This document shows positions 12,718 through 23,313 of a stretch of 64,000 bases of DNA, in pieces (within the stretch, counting starts at the first letter, position 1; each line of letters starts with the position of its first letter). Below the pieces are notes generated by a model, which was given only the letters and a program-made list of their open reading frames with translations, was not told the origin of the DNA and made no database searches. Origin of the DNA: Zasmidium citrigriseum (Eukaryota > Ascomycota > Dothideomycetes > Mycosphaerellales > Mycosphaerellaceae). The DNA is taken from the NCBI GenBank assembly GCA_002786025.1, contig NHNW01000029.1, positions 7,384 to 71,383 on the forward strand, in the 5' to 3' direction. The position numbers and the translations under genes were made by a program.

Positions 12718-12813
12718 GAGAACGCCAAGCATATGTTTCAGCAGGAAGGCTCACGATCACGACTACCTACCTGAGAAGGTGCCGCCGAAATCTGGAGCAA
12801 GATTCCCATCTAC

Positions 12814-13901
12814 CTACACATCAAACTCCTCGCCCTCCAACACCGCAAACCGCCACGGATCCCGCCCTTCACCCCAGAGCCCAGGCAGATACAACTCCTT
12901 CTCGAAATCCGCCTCCCTCCACTCCCCGCCAACCCACTTCGCACACATCTCGAACAACTGCTTCGCCGCATTCCACCTCTCCACCTCACTGTCACCCTTC
13001 TTCGCCAACTCCAGCCACGCAAACGCCAACTTCATCACGATCCGATACAGCGTGATATTCGAGTCTTTCAGCACCGTCACCGCCTCCGCACAGTTCATCA
13101 CTTTGGGCATTCGAGTTGCGAGCAAGAATACCGCCGCGATTCGGAAGGGCTTGAACTCATCCAGCCAGGATTTGCGATTCACTGCCAGGACGATCTCAAT
13201 GAAATCGACGAGAGGTCTGTCTGATGCGCGCTTTTCAGCTTCGAGTTTGCGTTCTTCATGGCGGCGTTGACGCAGCTCCTCGGGCAATTTGGCTTCTGCT
13301 TCGCGGGTTCTGGCGGTCGGGATAATCGGCTCCGGCGTAAAAGCCCGATGAACAATACGATGCAGCGAGTTACCAATAACCCGCTCCATCAAACTCAGCA
13401 GAGAGGTCGGCACAAACTTCGTCTTCCCTCTCAAACCATCCAAACTCCAACCCCCACCCGTCAACCTCCAATCCTCCTCATCAGCCGCAGCCTTAAAGAC
13501 CGCAATCGCCAACTCAACATTCTGGAACGAAGCCTTCTCCCTTAGCTCCTCTTCCGTATCCGTCTCATAGGGCACGAACGCCAGCGGCAGTTTGTATACG
13601 TGCCTTAAGACGGCATCGACGACTTCTGTTGGCTCCCGGCGCCGGATGAATGTGTATTGGTGATTGCGGAATTCGTGATCTTTGAGGGAGGGGATCGTTT
13701 GGTAAAGGATGCATTTGTGGACGAGGAATTCGCTTTCGTGTTTGGAGCCGGGCTTTGGGCAGCGGATTATTAGGTCGGAGTTTTGACCGGTTAGGTATAG
13801 TCTGTTGGAATTCAGCTCGCTATTGGTGAGGACGGAATTGAGAACGGATACCTTGCGAGAAGAGAGAGTGCATCGCTGGCGAGGCTTGGCGGTGCTGTCA
13901 T
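12814..13901 (-). CDS. Divergent BTB-like protein, copy 3
   Basis: Two exons (13901-13852, 13801-12814) give 345 aa. The N-terminal part keeps the BTB pattern seen in copies 1 and 2: RLYLTGQNSDLIIR, then FLVHKCIL and VDAVLRHVYKLPL. It retains only the first intron, in the same phase (after AG of an Arg codon). A charged helical stretch (EAEAKLPEELRQRRHEERK) precedes a C-terminal helical region of unknown function. It is longer than the two sisters and has lost or never had their downstream introns. Assignment to BTB rests on the shared pattern and position, so it is less certain than for copies 1 and 2. Confidence 0.65.
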
Positions 13902-14411
13902 GGTTGTATCTTGGGATGGAGATTCGGTCGGTGCTGACATTGTGATAGACTACGATAGAGCTGAAGTTGGCTGTTCGCTACAGAGACTCTACTCACCTTT
14001 ATACCTTGTGGCTGCGGACTTCAAAACAAGGCTGAGAACTTCAGTCTACCGTCTCAGCCCCTTTCCGAAACACTCGACGCCATCAACCGCGATCTTTGAG
14101 ACAACATCTCCTTGGCTCTATCTCCATTCGACTGAAGGAGAATACAGTGTCCAATGGTATGTTGCGATTCTGACGGAGAGTCCACAGTGCACAAGTCCTT
14201 CGAGCCACCTTAACATATTCCTTCTACATTGAATGCAGAATCTCCCTCGGCGGTATCGTCATTCACATACTTACACATTGATCACCTCCGCAATGATCTT
14301 ATACCACACCACTTCTTAGGACTATAAAGCTGCCGATCCTTCATTGTGGACTCCAACATATTTCATTTTCACATCAGAGACATTGACTCAGCTACAAATC
14401 AAACATCAGCA
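13902..14411. other. Intergenic, divergent promoter region
   Basis: Lies between BTB copy 3 (-) and microprotein A (+). Nothing recognised. Confidence 0.5.
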
Positions 14412-14627
14412 ATGAACACCCTCCCAGAAGGCAAAACCGGCGACGAATTCTGTGCAGATTGCGGAGCAATGCTTCCACTCCACGCAAAGAAGTGCAAGCA
14501 ATACTCAAAGCAACTGGTCAGACCGAGTGTGCGAAGACTCTTGGAGATGGAGGAGAGACACAGGACGCCTAGGCTGCGACGTGTTCCAGCCATGATCGAC
14601 CTCCGGCGGAACATAGAGGCTTGGTAG
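14412..14627 (+). CDS. Small CCHC-finger protein A (71 aa)
   Basis: The short open frame MNTLPEGKTGDEF is followed by C14-x2-C17-x6-H24-x3-C28 (CADCGAMLPLHAKKC) and a basic tail. The finger spacing and the Pro two residues before His are identical to those in three other tiny frames in this window (14925-15044, 36102-36248, 37597-37683). The spacing C-x2-C-x6-H-x3-C could bind one zinc ion. It is not the retroviral CCHC knuckle (x4/x4) nor the UBZ/C2HC type (x12). Function is unknown. Recurrence of the pattern is the main evidence that the frame is real. Confidence 0.55.
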   Translation: MNTLPEGKTGDEFCADCGAMLPLHAKKCKQYSKQLVRPSVRRLLEMEERHRTPRLRRVPAMIDLRRNIEAW

Positions 14628-14924
14628 TGAAGGGTTTGCCAACTCAGGGCGAAGTATTGATACGGCATTGTTGGAAGGTCTGGCCTGGATGGTGGATTGA
14701 ATGTAGGGATTTCGATGGGCATAAAGACACCTTCTCGAGCATGTCTTCAGAGGAACCCTCATCATGTTACCAATACTCGCAATTAGTACAGTCTTGGTCA
14801 CCAACTTGAGAACTGCCGCAACAAACTCCACGACTGCTAATCATGACATTGCCCCTGAGGACCGGCTCCACACCAAAAAAGTCTTAGCGACTTACTGTCA
14901 AGCTTGAGCACTGCGCCTGCAAAC

Positions 14925-15044
14925 ATGGTCAACTTCAGCTCTACTATCGAAGACAACCTTTGCCCTATTTGCGACCAGGTCATTCCATTGCACGCTAGGG
15001 ACTGTCCTGGATTCGTGAAGCAGTATGTGAGACAGGAGCGATAG
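14925..15044 (+). CDS. Small CCHC-finger protein B (39 aa)
   Basis: The start MVNFSSTIEDNL is followed by C13-PI-C16-DQVIPL-H23-ARD-C27, then PGFVKQYVRQER and stop. Cysteine and histidine positions 13, 16, 23 and 27 are the same as in protein C at 36102-36248, which also shares IED-x-x-C and DCP. It lies about 300 bp after protein A on the same strand. The length is below usual gene-calling limits. It may be a single-exon microprotein or the first exon of a longer gene; I saw no convincing continuation. Confidence 0.5.
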   Translation: MVNFSSTIEDNLCPICDQVIPLHARDCPGFVKQYVRQER

Positions 15045-15204
15045 AGAGTGTTGACTGGGGTTCAGCCGTTGAACAGCATGTATTGAGTGATTCTATACAC
15101 TTATGTATTAGGAGAGTAATGCAGTCCAGATTCAGCAAGCCGATTCACCTATTCTATCTGATACTCTCCGTGCTCTCTTCAAAGGCAATTGCCATGAAAG
15201 CGCC

Positions 15205-16105
15205 CTAATCATTCATACTCCTAGCATATTTGATCGCCCCTCTCGTTGCATTCGCAATACCCGCTCTGACTTCAGCATCAAGCTGTACCAACGAGTTCAA
15301 CGTAATCCCACTAGGCGTGCTCATCGCCGCCTTCATCGACTCAGGGGTCATGCCACCCTCCAGAAACAGCGCCCCAGCACTCTTAAGACATGCAGCCGTC
15401 AACGCAGCTGCAGTCGCCCGTGGCACACCGCTCGCCACACTGGCATCAGTGACGGAGTCTGTGGCAACAATTGCAAGGGCATGCACTGCAGCGCCGATTG
15501 CTGTTGCTGCGTCCATTTGTGACTCTGGGACGTGCTGCACGGAGCCGATGCTGGAGAAGACTTCGTCGATGAGCTTGAAGTGTTCTGGTACTGAGTCTGG
15601 GTCTGCGACTAGAGTGACGCTTTCGCCGATTCGGGAGCCGATGGTTGGGATGATTCTTGCCACTTTCCAGTCCTGGGAGCCTGACTGCGAGGCGAGTTCT
15701 TGTTGGAGCTGGGATGTGGGTACGCCGGCCAGCATTGAGACGATGACTTTTCCTTTGAGAGCTTCTACCAGTCCACTAGTCTTCAGAAAGGTACTCAGTT
15801 GACCAGGCAAAATACCCAAGAGCACGACATCTGCATCCCGAGCCGCCAATACCAGGTTCTCATCGCCGTAGGAGAAAGTCACTCGACTTTGAGCACGAGT
15901 CTGTTCTTCAAGTCGTTGACAAGATGCCTTCGTCCTGACGTGTGCTGTGAATGTGTGCTTTGATCTTTCTAGCCATCCGTCGAGGAGTGCAGCTCCCATG
16001 TAACCTGCTCATGATTAGAACTAGTAATCGTGACTGCCGTTAAGGACTGAACCTACCACAGCCAAGGATGGCTATATTGAGGGACTTGTCATTGGATCCA
16101 GTCAT
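15205..16105 (-). CDS. Pyrroline-5-carboxylate reductase
   Basis: Two exons (16105-16057, 16004-15205) give 282 aa, a normal length. The enzyme reduces P5C to L-proline with NAD(P)H. The Rossmann motif GCGYMG (residues 15-20) is split by the intron. The middle holds VIVSMLAGVP and the ARIIPTIGSRIGES segment. The C-terminal dimer domain shows TDASVASGVPRATAAALTAACLKSAGALFLEGG and the substrate-site TPSGIT. It sits head to tail with the aldolase gene upstream and near proline dehydrogenase, so it may act in the same cluster, possibly on cyclic imines other than P5C. I saw no transit peptide. Confidence 0.9.
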
Positions 16106-16303
16106 TGTGAGTTCGTAAAATGATTATTTTCGCTATGATGGGTGTATTTTTCTCCCAAACGCCTTCTCATGAATTGATGCTTGGCCACTTCCCCAGCAGC
16201 AACGTCGGCATCCACTGCCGGCGCTGCTCGCTGCTGGGGAAGGTGGAGACCGGCTACGCTCCCGGTCACTCCTTCCTTGCTCGGATCTCCCATCCCGACC
16301 TCT

Positions 16304-17397
16304 CTACAATCGACTCCGCACCTCCACATCAGCACTCTGCTCCTCCAACCGCGCAATCGGTGCCATCACACTCCTTATCTTCGCCTTCATATCCGCTGTC
16401 GGCTCGCTGTACGGCCTCCGTGGCCGAAGAAGATACTCGGCATCCTTGATACCCGCTCTTGGAGCTGTGACAACTGCGGTAGCGTACTTGGTATTAGCGA
16501 TACCAGCTTTGGTAGGAGATTCCGCCAGCGACAAGGTCTTTTGCAGAGCCAGAGCCTCGTCTTGCCGGCCGGCTGCCCACAAGTTGTACAGCCTTGCGAC
16601 CGACTTCGGGAAGACGTTGGCGAAGGCCGCGATGCAACCTGCACTACCAACGGCTAGGCCACCGAGTAGGAAGTCTGACTGTCCACCATAGACTGCGAAT
16701 CGAGATGGCGAGAAGATGGCCGCTAGACGAGCTATCTTAGCCACTGAGCCGCAGGTCAACTTGACGCCGACGACGTTGACGTTTTCCTTTGCGATCTCGG
16801 CAAGGATCTCCGAGTCCATATCCAGCCCGTTACAGACGGCCGGAAAGTTGTAGAGGATGATAGGAAGCTGGCTAACGCTGGCGACCTGTCTGTAGAAATC
16901 CTTGACAACGGCCGGCGTAGTTTGCTTTCCGAAGTATGCACATGGTAAAAGGAGGACGTAGTTGGCGCCGGCTTCGTATGCATCTGTGATGTACTCGAGA
17001 ACCTGTGCTGTGGAATGGCCTCCGACTGCAAGAACACATCTCGTCAGCAACATTCAACTGAAGGCCATTGAGAACTGTTCTGACCTCCTGCAATGATTGG
17101 ACAATCCCTGGGAACGGAACGACGAGCCAGCTGCAATAGCGTTCTTCTCTCTTCCCTCGTCAGAAGGAAAGTCTCCGCGTTCGTGCCCAGAATCACGAGT
17201 CCTTGGAGTCCAGTGCTTGCCAGGTAGGCGAAGTACTTCGCTTGAGCATCAAGATCTAACTTGTCCGCATTCCTCTGGTAGAAAGTGATGGCAGGAACGT
17301 AGCATCCCGGCCGTGGAACTGGATGGCTGTGTATGTATGGCTTCTTCGAAGAGCTTGGTGCTCGGGCCTGGACTGGAGATTCGATCGTCGCTTCCAT
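16304..17397 (-). CDS. DapA-family aldolase, likely 4-hydroxy-2-oxoglutarate aldolase type
   Basis: Two exons (17397-17085, 17025-16304) give 344 aa. It is a class I aldolase TIM barrel of the DHDPS/N-acetylneuraminate lyase superfamily. The substrate-binding GTNAETFLLT, the catalytic Tyr in ILYNFPAV and the Schiff-base Lys in GVKLTCGS are all present, as is GGQSDF. Fungi make lysine by the aminoadipate route, so a DHDPS role is unlikely. Candidates are 4-hydroxy-2-oxoglutarate aldolase (glyoxylate plus pyruvate, last step of hydroxyproline breakdown) or 2-keto-3-deoxy-hexulosonate aldolase. The neighbouring PRODH, P5CDH and aspartate aminotransferase favour the former; that is inference. No clear mitochondrial presequence is seen. 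Confidence 0.82.
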
Positions 17398-18125
17398 TAT
17401 GACGGCAATGACTTGGGAGATGCTTTCAGAGTGTCAGACGCTCCTACTAGGAATATAAGTTGCCGGACGCGACTGTCACACAACGGGTAGAGCGGCAGAG
17501 TCGGACAGTGAACGAAATGGATAAGGCTGAGGACCGGGTAGTTTATCCGATGTTCACCACTGCTTGGGCTTTAGCACTTGACGCCCCAGACAACCGACAT
17601 GCCTCCGTACCGACCTAGCAGAGACCCACGAGGCAGGATGGCTTCACTCCTTTGAGCGATCGGTGTTGGAGAGCGAAGACCGGATCCCAAGAGGGCATGC
17701 TTCTAGAATGGTTGGATGTAGGGTGGATGCAGACGTCGGCAGTGGAGATGTCGGCATTCACAGCCACCCGTGACCCAACGTCGTAGTCTCGTTCGAAGTG
17801 ATTGGCGTTCAAAGCTATCTCCAAATTTGTGGCCAACGACTAACAACCTAGCAAGCTCTTCAAGAGCTCGAAATCAAGTGCTCGCGAAGAGACAGCCAGC
17901 ATCGAGGCTTGAGCGGAAGGAGGAGGATACGCAAGGCGTCGGAGGCATTGAGTGATGTACAACGTGAGCGAGCGAAGTTCAAACAATGTTCAATATCTTA
18001 ATTCAACTCATGATTCCGGAACACCTAGCTATGAACCCAAACCGGATCAGAACAACAGTCAAGTCATGACCCAAACCTGTATAGACATTCGTCTCATCAT
18101 AATCATAACCAGCATCTCAAATCAG
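17398..18125. other. Intergenic
   Basis: This stretch is upstream of the aldolase and downstream of the proline dehydrogenase, both on the minus strand. No coding, repeat or RNA signal recognised. Confidence 0.5.
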
Positions 18126-19636
18126 CTACCGGCTCAAAGCCTTGCCACCAGCCATCCTCCTCTTCAGCTCAGCCCAGTTGGCAGCCATACCATCCTTCAT
18201 CCGATCAGCACCACCACGGTTCTCAATAATTCTCCTGAGCAGATACTGCATGCACTCCTGGATACTGCCCCAAGTCAGGCACTTGTAAGCCTTGGGAATG
18301 ATCACATCCTTTACAGCCTTTTGAGCCTCGAGATCCTCACATCGCTTGACGACTTTGCAGCCGAGCTCGTCGGCCATACCTTGCAGTTGACCGAAGTCTG
18401 GGAGGACTTTGAGCTTGTTCTGGCTAGACAGGCTCTGAACGAGATCCCAAGCCCGGGCGACACTTTCGGGGTTATGGCCGGCGAGGAAGAGTTGCATTCT
18501 AGGGAAGTTCTCGGGAGCGAAGCCGAGGTTCGTTCCAGAGAGGAGGTCACGCACGATACCGTTGTACGAGTTATCGGTATCCTGCTTAGTATCATGGATG
18601 AGGTTACGTTGATCGTTGGCAATGTAAGCGCCACGAACGAGTTTGACGGCGAGGGTCCACCCTTCTTTGTCGGCGATTGCGAGTTGGTCCATGAGTTTGG
18701 TTCGGGAGGCTTTCAGGTAGGCCTGAATCGTATTGTATACGATGGCTTTGCCATTACGGTTGTACCGCCGCATGACATCGATCGTCCAGCGGTCGATGGC
18801 GGGTTGCAGGACTTGTTGTTCGGCGTCGACCCAGAGTCTGCAGTTTTTCTCGGCAGCCTTGTCGCAAATGGCGTTCATCGCGTCGGTGAAGCCCTCAGGA
18901 GGGTCTCTATTTTCCATTAGAGCAGCAGTGACGCCAGGGCCAGCACCGGTCAGTCTTCTCATCATTAGCATTTGCAGAATACGAAGAACGATCGAACGAC
19001 TCACTTCATTCCAAGCCAGTCGCCCTCGCCAACCATGTCCAACGTCTTCAAGTTTCCATCCCGCCACGCATTAATTTCAAGGAGTTGATCATCGTTGCCT
19101 TTTCCTGTTGATCGGACTTCGCCAGAACTCGAAACCTGAATCTCCTTGCCGTAACATAGAATAATCCCAGAAAAGCCCATTCGTTTGATCGTGTCTCGTG
19201 TCTTGTAAATTTCCGCTTGATTCGTTCCCGCGCAGAATTGATCGTATACCAGGGGCTTGACTAGTGCTCTTAGCACAGGGTTTGCGTCCGGGTTAAGTAA
19301 TGCTGATCTTGAGTTGGCGATGCCCGATAGTATGGTCATGCCAACTCGGAAGAGTAGCGGTGATGTGAAGAGGCTCCCCAGCATAAGATTCCTGAGGATG
19401 TTGACGGTTGGTAGTCGTTCAAGGCCCGACGCTGGAACGACGACGGTCTGTGATTGTGACGATTGCTTTGGAACGAAGTCATTGCTCTCCTTGACCTCTC
19501 GCGGCGCAACAGTGTAGTCGGAGTACTTCCTCTTCGCAGTGGCGATAACGACTCTCCTCGCAGATCGATCGCATTGCACAACACAAAGCCTCGCGTTCGT
19601 CGCCGCAGCCCGGCCGAACATCGTGTTGATAGACAT
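18126..19636 (-). CDS. Proline (or hydroxyproline) dehydrogenase, mitochondrial
   Basis: Two exons (19636-19005, 18954-18126) give 486 aa. It is an FAD enzyme oxidising L-proline to P5C, the first catabolic step. The N-terminus (MSINTMFGRAAATNARLC, then basic) looks like a mitochondrial transit peptide. PRODH barrel motifs are visible: KLTGAGPG, LWVDAEQQ, YNTIQAYLK, KLVRGAYI, FLAGHNPESV and YLLRRIIENRG, whose paired Arg and Glu bind the substrate carboxylate. The exact acceptor of the intron is ambiguous by 3 nt; I chose the one giving MKLTGAGPG. Whether it prefers proline or 4-hydroxyproline cannot be told from sequence. Confidence 0.92.
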
Positions 19637-20226
19637 GATGGATGGAAGCAAGAAGGAACGTCAAAGACACAACGATGACTACCAGCAGCAGCAGCCCTCA
19701 CCTGTGATCTCATATCTTAAACCAACCACCACAATCATTATCTCGACCATGTCCAGGTCGGACAATAATCCCGAGGAGGGGGTGCGTTGTCGGGCCTGGA
19801 TCCACATGGGAGCTCTGTGATACCAAGGTAGTAGCTCCCGGCTGACATGTACCACAGCTCGAGCTCCCACGGCAGAAGGCGGCTTTTCGATAGCAGCATG
19901 GAAAGCTCATTTCTGGACTTGGATATGGAATCCGGGGATCCAGGCGCCAATTTGCGGGTGAAGGCATGTGACTGATTGCGGTTGTTGGGATTGACACATG
20001 AATACGACATTCTGACATGCCCGATCACGTGGAGCTAGGAGTCCATTTCCGTTGCCACGTTGGCTGGAATCGGGAGTATTCCCTTGGTGTTCCTGGTCCA
20101 GAACGGTAGTCACTTCCCGTAGTGCTTCAATCATGCGACCTGAGCAGATACTGGCGGCGAAATTGTGGAAGTAGTCGAAATTGCAATCAGATCGTGAATC
20201 AAGTCGTTTCTCGTGACATTCGTAGC
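19637..20226. other. Intergenic, proline dehydrogenase promoter region
   Basis: This is the upstream region of the proline dehydrogenase and lies 3' of the Zn2Cys6 gene. It contains one GCATGTGA (19964-19971), the reverse complement of the TCACATGC word discussed elsewhere. Nothing else recognised. Confidence 0.5.
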
Positions 20227-22769
20227 TCAAAATCCTGAAGTCGTAGATTCGTACTCTCCCATATCCATCCAATTTAGTTGTCCAAAGTCGAGAGAGTCTG
20301 CCATCGCGAGAAGATGCTCTCCGCTAAGTCCATCTTCGCTATTCCATTCACTGAGTATTGTGTCGATGCTGTACAGATTGTCCTGGAATTGGTCGTCCAT
20401 CCCGGGTTGACTAGTCGTTGGGTTCAGTGGTAGGAGGTTGACACTGGTGGGCGTCTCATTCTGACTCGACTGTTGCGCCGCTGCGTTGGCCTCGTTCATT
20501 GCTTGAAGTTTCTTGAGGTTGGAGTCTAGAAGCTCGAGCTCTCGTTTGTTGTACTCCGCGATCATGTTGCCTCGACAGACCATCTCGCCCAGAAGAGTGT
20601 AAGCCGTGTCCAGTCTTGGATTCCTGTCCCGCACTAAAGATGGGTCCACAGCAGTTGCGACCAAGAGAACCAGAGCAGAAGAGAATATGGCGTCCCTATC
20701 GAACGGGATGAAGCTTTCTGAAGGGCAGTTTAGTTACACCCATGATCTTAACGACACTCTCAATAGACTTACCTAGCAGACACTGTGCTTGCAGTGCTTC
20801 CAGGATGTTAAGAGACTGTTGCGCTGAGCCAATGCACACTCGCACAAGAGATCTTGCTCCGTGAGAGGTTGATACTCGCAACGGCCTGGGCGAATTCAGC
20901 CTCTTCTGAAGAAAGCTGTAAAGGAGCGGTCTTGTCGCAAGTATCAGGCACTAACAGTCGTCAGTCAAAGGATGCCACGTCCATGTTAATAGGTTGTACC
21001 TGATGGTGGAATATGTGCAAATAGGCTGACAGCCTACAAATCCCACTCGAGGATGCCTTTAGATCCAGTGGAAAGGATTGATTTCGCTCGTCGTTGGCTT
21101 CGGCGATGGTTCGCAGCGCTTCTTTCATGCTCGCAAGGAAGCGTTCGCTCCGACCCCCAGTCTTGCCATAGACAGCTGCCAAACATTAGCAGGATCTCAG
21201 ACGCGAAGGTGTCCAGCCATACTTTGCAGAATGTTAGCTTCGGCTTTTGACAGCTTCACATGCAAGCTCAAGGCCAACGACTTCCTCGCCGACCCTGCAA
21301 ATTTTGGCAGTAGAGCGGTAACATCGTCGTCGGACAAGGTTATCGGCACTCCTTGTAAAGAGGTCATGTGTCGATCCAAGATGTAGACTGTCCACCACAC
21401 CTCTCGACATCGTTCCACGGTGTGCTCTTCGAGATGAAGGCTTCGCATGTCAGTATGCATGCCTTGCTCAACGGCAAGACGAGATGCTTGGCCAATCTGC
21501 AGCCCTGTCAGCTCCGATCATAAAGAAAGGGTTTGGAGACCGGCACATACCACGTTATAAGCAGCACTTCTGAGATCTAGACATTGCAAGTAAAGTGCTG
21601 TGCAGGTCAAGATCTCTATCGATTGTATCGGATCAACCCAAAAGAAGGTCACATCCGGCAATAGCTGCATCGCCTGCACGAAGAGCTCAGCGCCGGGAGG
21701 CCGTTTCGCCTTGCTCGTTCGAACAATAAACGCCTTTCCAAAAGCCAGAACCAATAGGAAGTGGATATACCACAGACGAGGGTAGTTCTTCTCGTTTCCT
21801 GGATCCTCGTAGAATTTGCCAAAGTAGTGCATGAACGTTGTCTCATCGAACATATGGAACAGCCGGCCGCAGTGGAACTTGACGGCGTTGATCAAAAACA
21901 GTGCAAAGTCTGAGGTCGGTAGAGATGAGATGTCGACGGCGCTCGAATTTCTTGTGCCATCCCATTCGAGATCGTAGGTCGATCCCTCGAATAGAAGGCT
22001 TGTGGGTGGGAGATCGGTCCCATTGATCTTCTCGTGAACCAGACGTAGGACTCGCCGTCCGAAAGACCAGTTCGAGGACACCCCAAGAAAGACTAGCGCT
22101 GTTAGTGCTCCGATCCCCAAGCATGTGTGAATGACACTGACATCGTTTACTAGCATGGTCTACTGTCCAAGACTCTGAGTTGCTGGGATCGAGAGGGTTC
22201 GTCAGATTAGCTTCCGGTGTTGCTCGCAGGCCACTATGCTGCCTCGAGTCTTCAGATTCCGAATCCTGGTCGTCGTCGTCGTGCTCATGCTCAATCTCAA
22301 TATCGTTCGAACCTGGGGGTGGCGTCGGATTCTGGGGTGCTTCATGTTCTGTTCCGATCTCCGCCATGGGCGCTCGCTGAGAGGCATTGAGCCCATCAGT
22401 AGCACCTTCGGTAGCAGTGCCGTTGAGGCGAGACTCGGGTAGCAGAGATACTTGTCTTTCGAGCTCCGCGATGTAGCTGCAACATATGTCAGATTCGAGG
22501 GCATCTTAGCGGATATCGCGGAATTGCTCTCACCTCTGGCTAACAAGAATCTTATGCTGCCGATCATCAAAAACACAAGAAATACTCCTCCTACTACACT
22601 GTTCACAAGGAACATTTCCCGAACACTTGATCTTCTGCCGTCGACAGCGATTACACCTATACCAAAAACCCACAATCAGCAAACCATCTCACATTGACAC
22701 AAAAGTGGGTCCATCAACTCACGCGTTCGGCGCACGTTTTCGCACGCGTCCGCCCCTGGTTTCTTCCAT
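20227..22769 (-). CDS. Zn2Cys6 transcription factor with fungal_trans domain
   Basis: Eight exons (22769-22723, 22656-22534, 22476-22151, 22092-21551, 21496-21223, 21175-21000, 20950-20773, 20717-20227) give 718 aa, with all phases consistent. The binuclear zinc cluster, CNRCRRQKIKC then CEQC and C (residues 17-43), is preceded by a basic RKRAP. A linker with a short helix (YIAELERQV) and a His/Asp-rich acidic stretch (DIEIEHEHDDDDQDSESED) follows. The fungal-specific middle homology region shows REVWWTVYILDRHM and the later CLILATRPLL. It lies between the PRODH and P5CDH genes, all on the minus strand, which matches the position of the regulator PrnA in the Aspergillus nidulans prn cluster. 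A role as pathway regulator is inference. Confidence 0.88.
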
Positions 22770-23313
22770 AATGCCAGCGAGCAATAAGTGGTGAAGTCGG
22801 ATCGGTATGAGGTGCCGCTCAGTGCTGCTTGAAAGGAGGGAGACTCAGACGACGGCAAGCTGTTCGGCGCGATTGCTTCCCCCGCTCCCAGGCCCAATCT
22901 CGGCATCTTATCCGGCGGGTGATGACTGTTATCTTGGAGGGTACGTATATGCGCCTATCTTTTTGTTACGAGACATCGCGATCTGAGGCCACGGTGGAGC
23001 CGAGAGCAGTATACCGAATCGTGGCCGTCGTTGAGAACAGCACAAACATGGCGAAGAAAGGACGAGTCGATGGAGTTGTCAGTTCTCGGCAGCGACGATC
23101 CGAAGCCCTAATACCCCGAATGTCGCAGCCTTGTCACGAACTATCTGGGGCACGGAGTCCGGGGACCGACCTACCCAATCAGGAGAATCGTGCAGCAGAT
23201 TGATTTCGGGAGCGAAACACTTTCAAGAAGATTGATTGTGATAGCAACGCTTCTATCAACACCCAACACCATCATCCCATCATGCAAGTAGACATCGTGA
23301 CCCAAACCCACCC
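22770..23313. other. Intergenic
   Basis: This is the promoter region of the Zn2Cys6 gene plus the 3' flank of the P5C dehydrogenase. No further feature recognised. Confidence 0.5.

Noticed and set aside
16304..17397. Dihydrodipicolinate synthase for lysine biosynthesis
   Set aside because: Ascomycetes make lysine through aminoadipate, so a catabolic aldolase role fits better.
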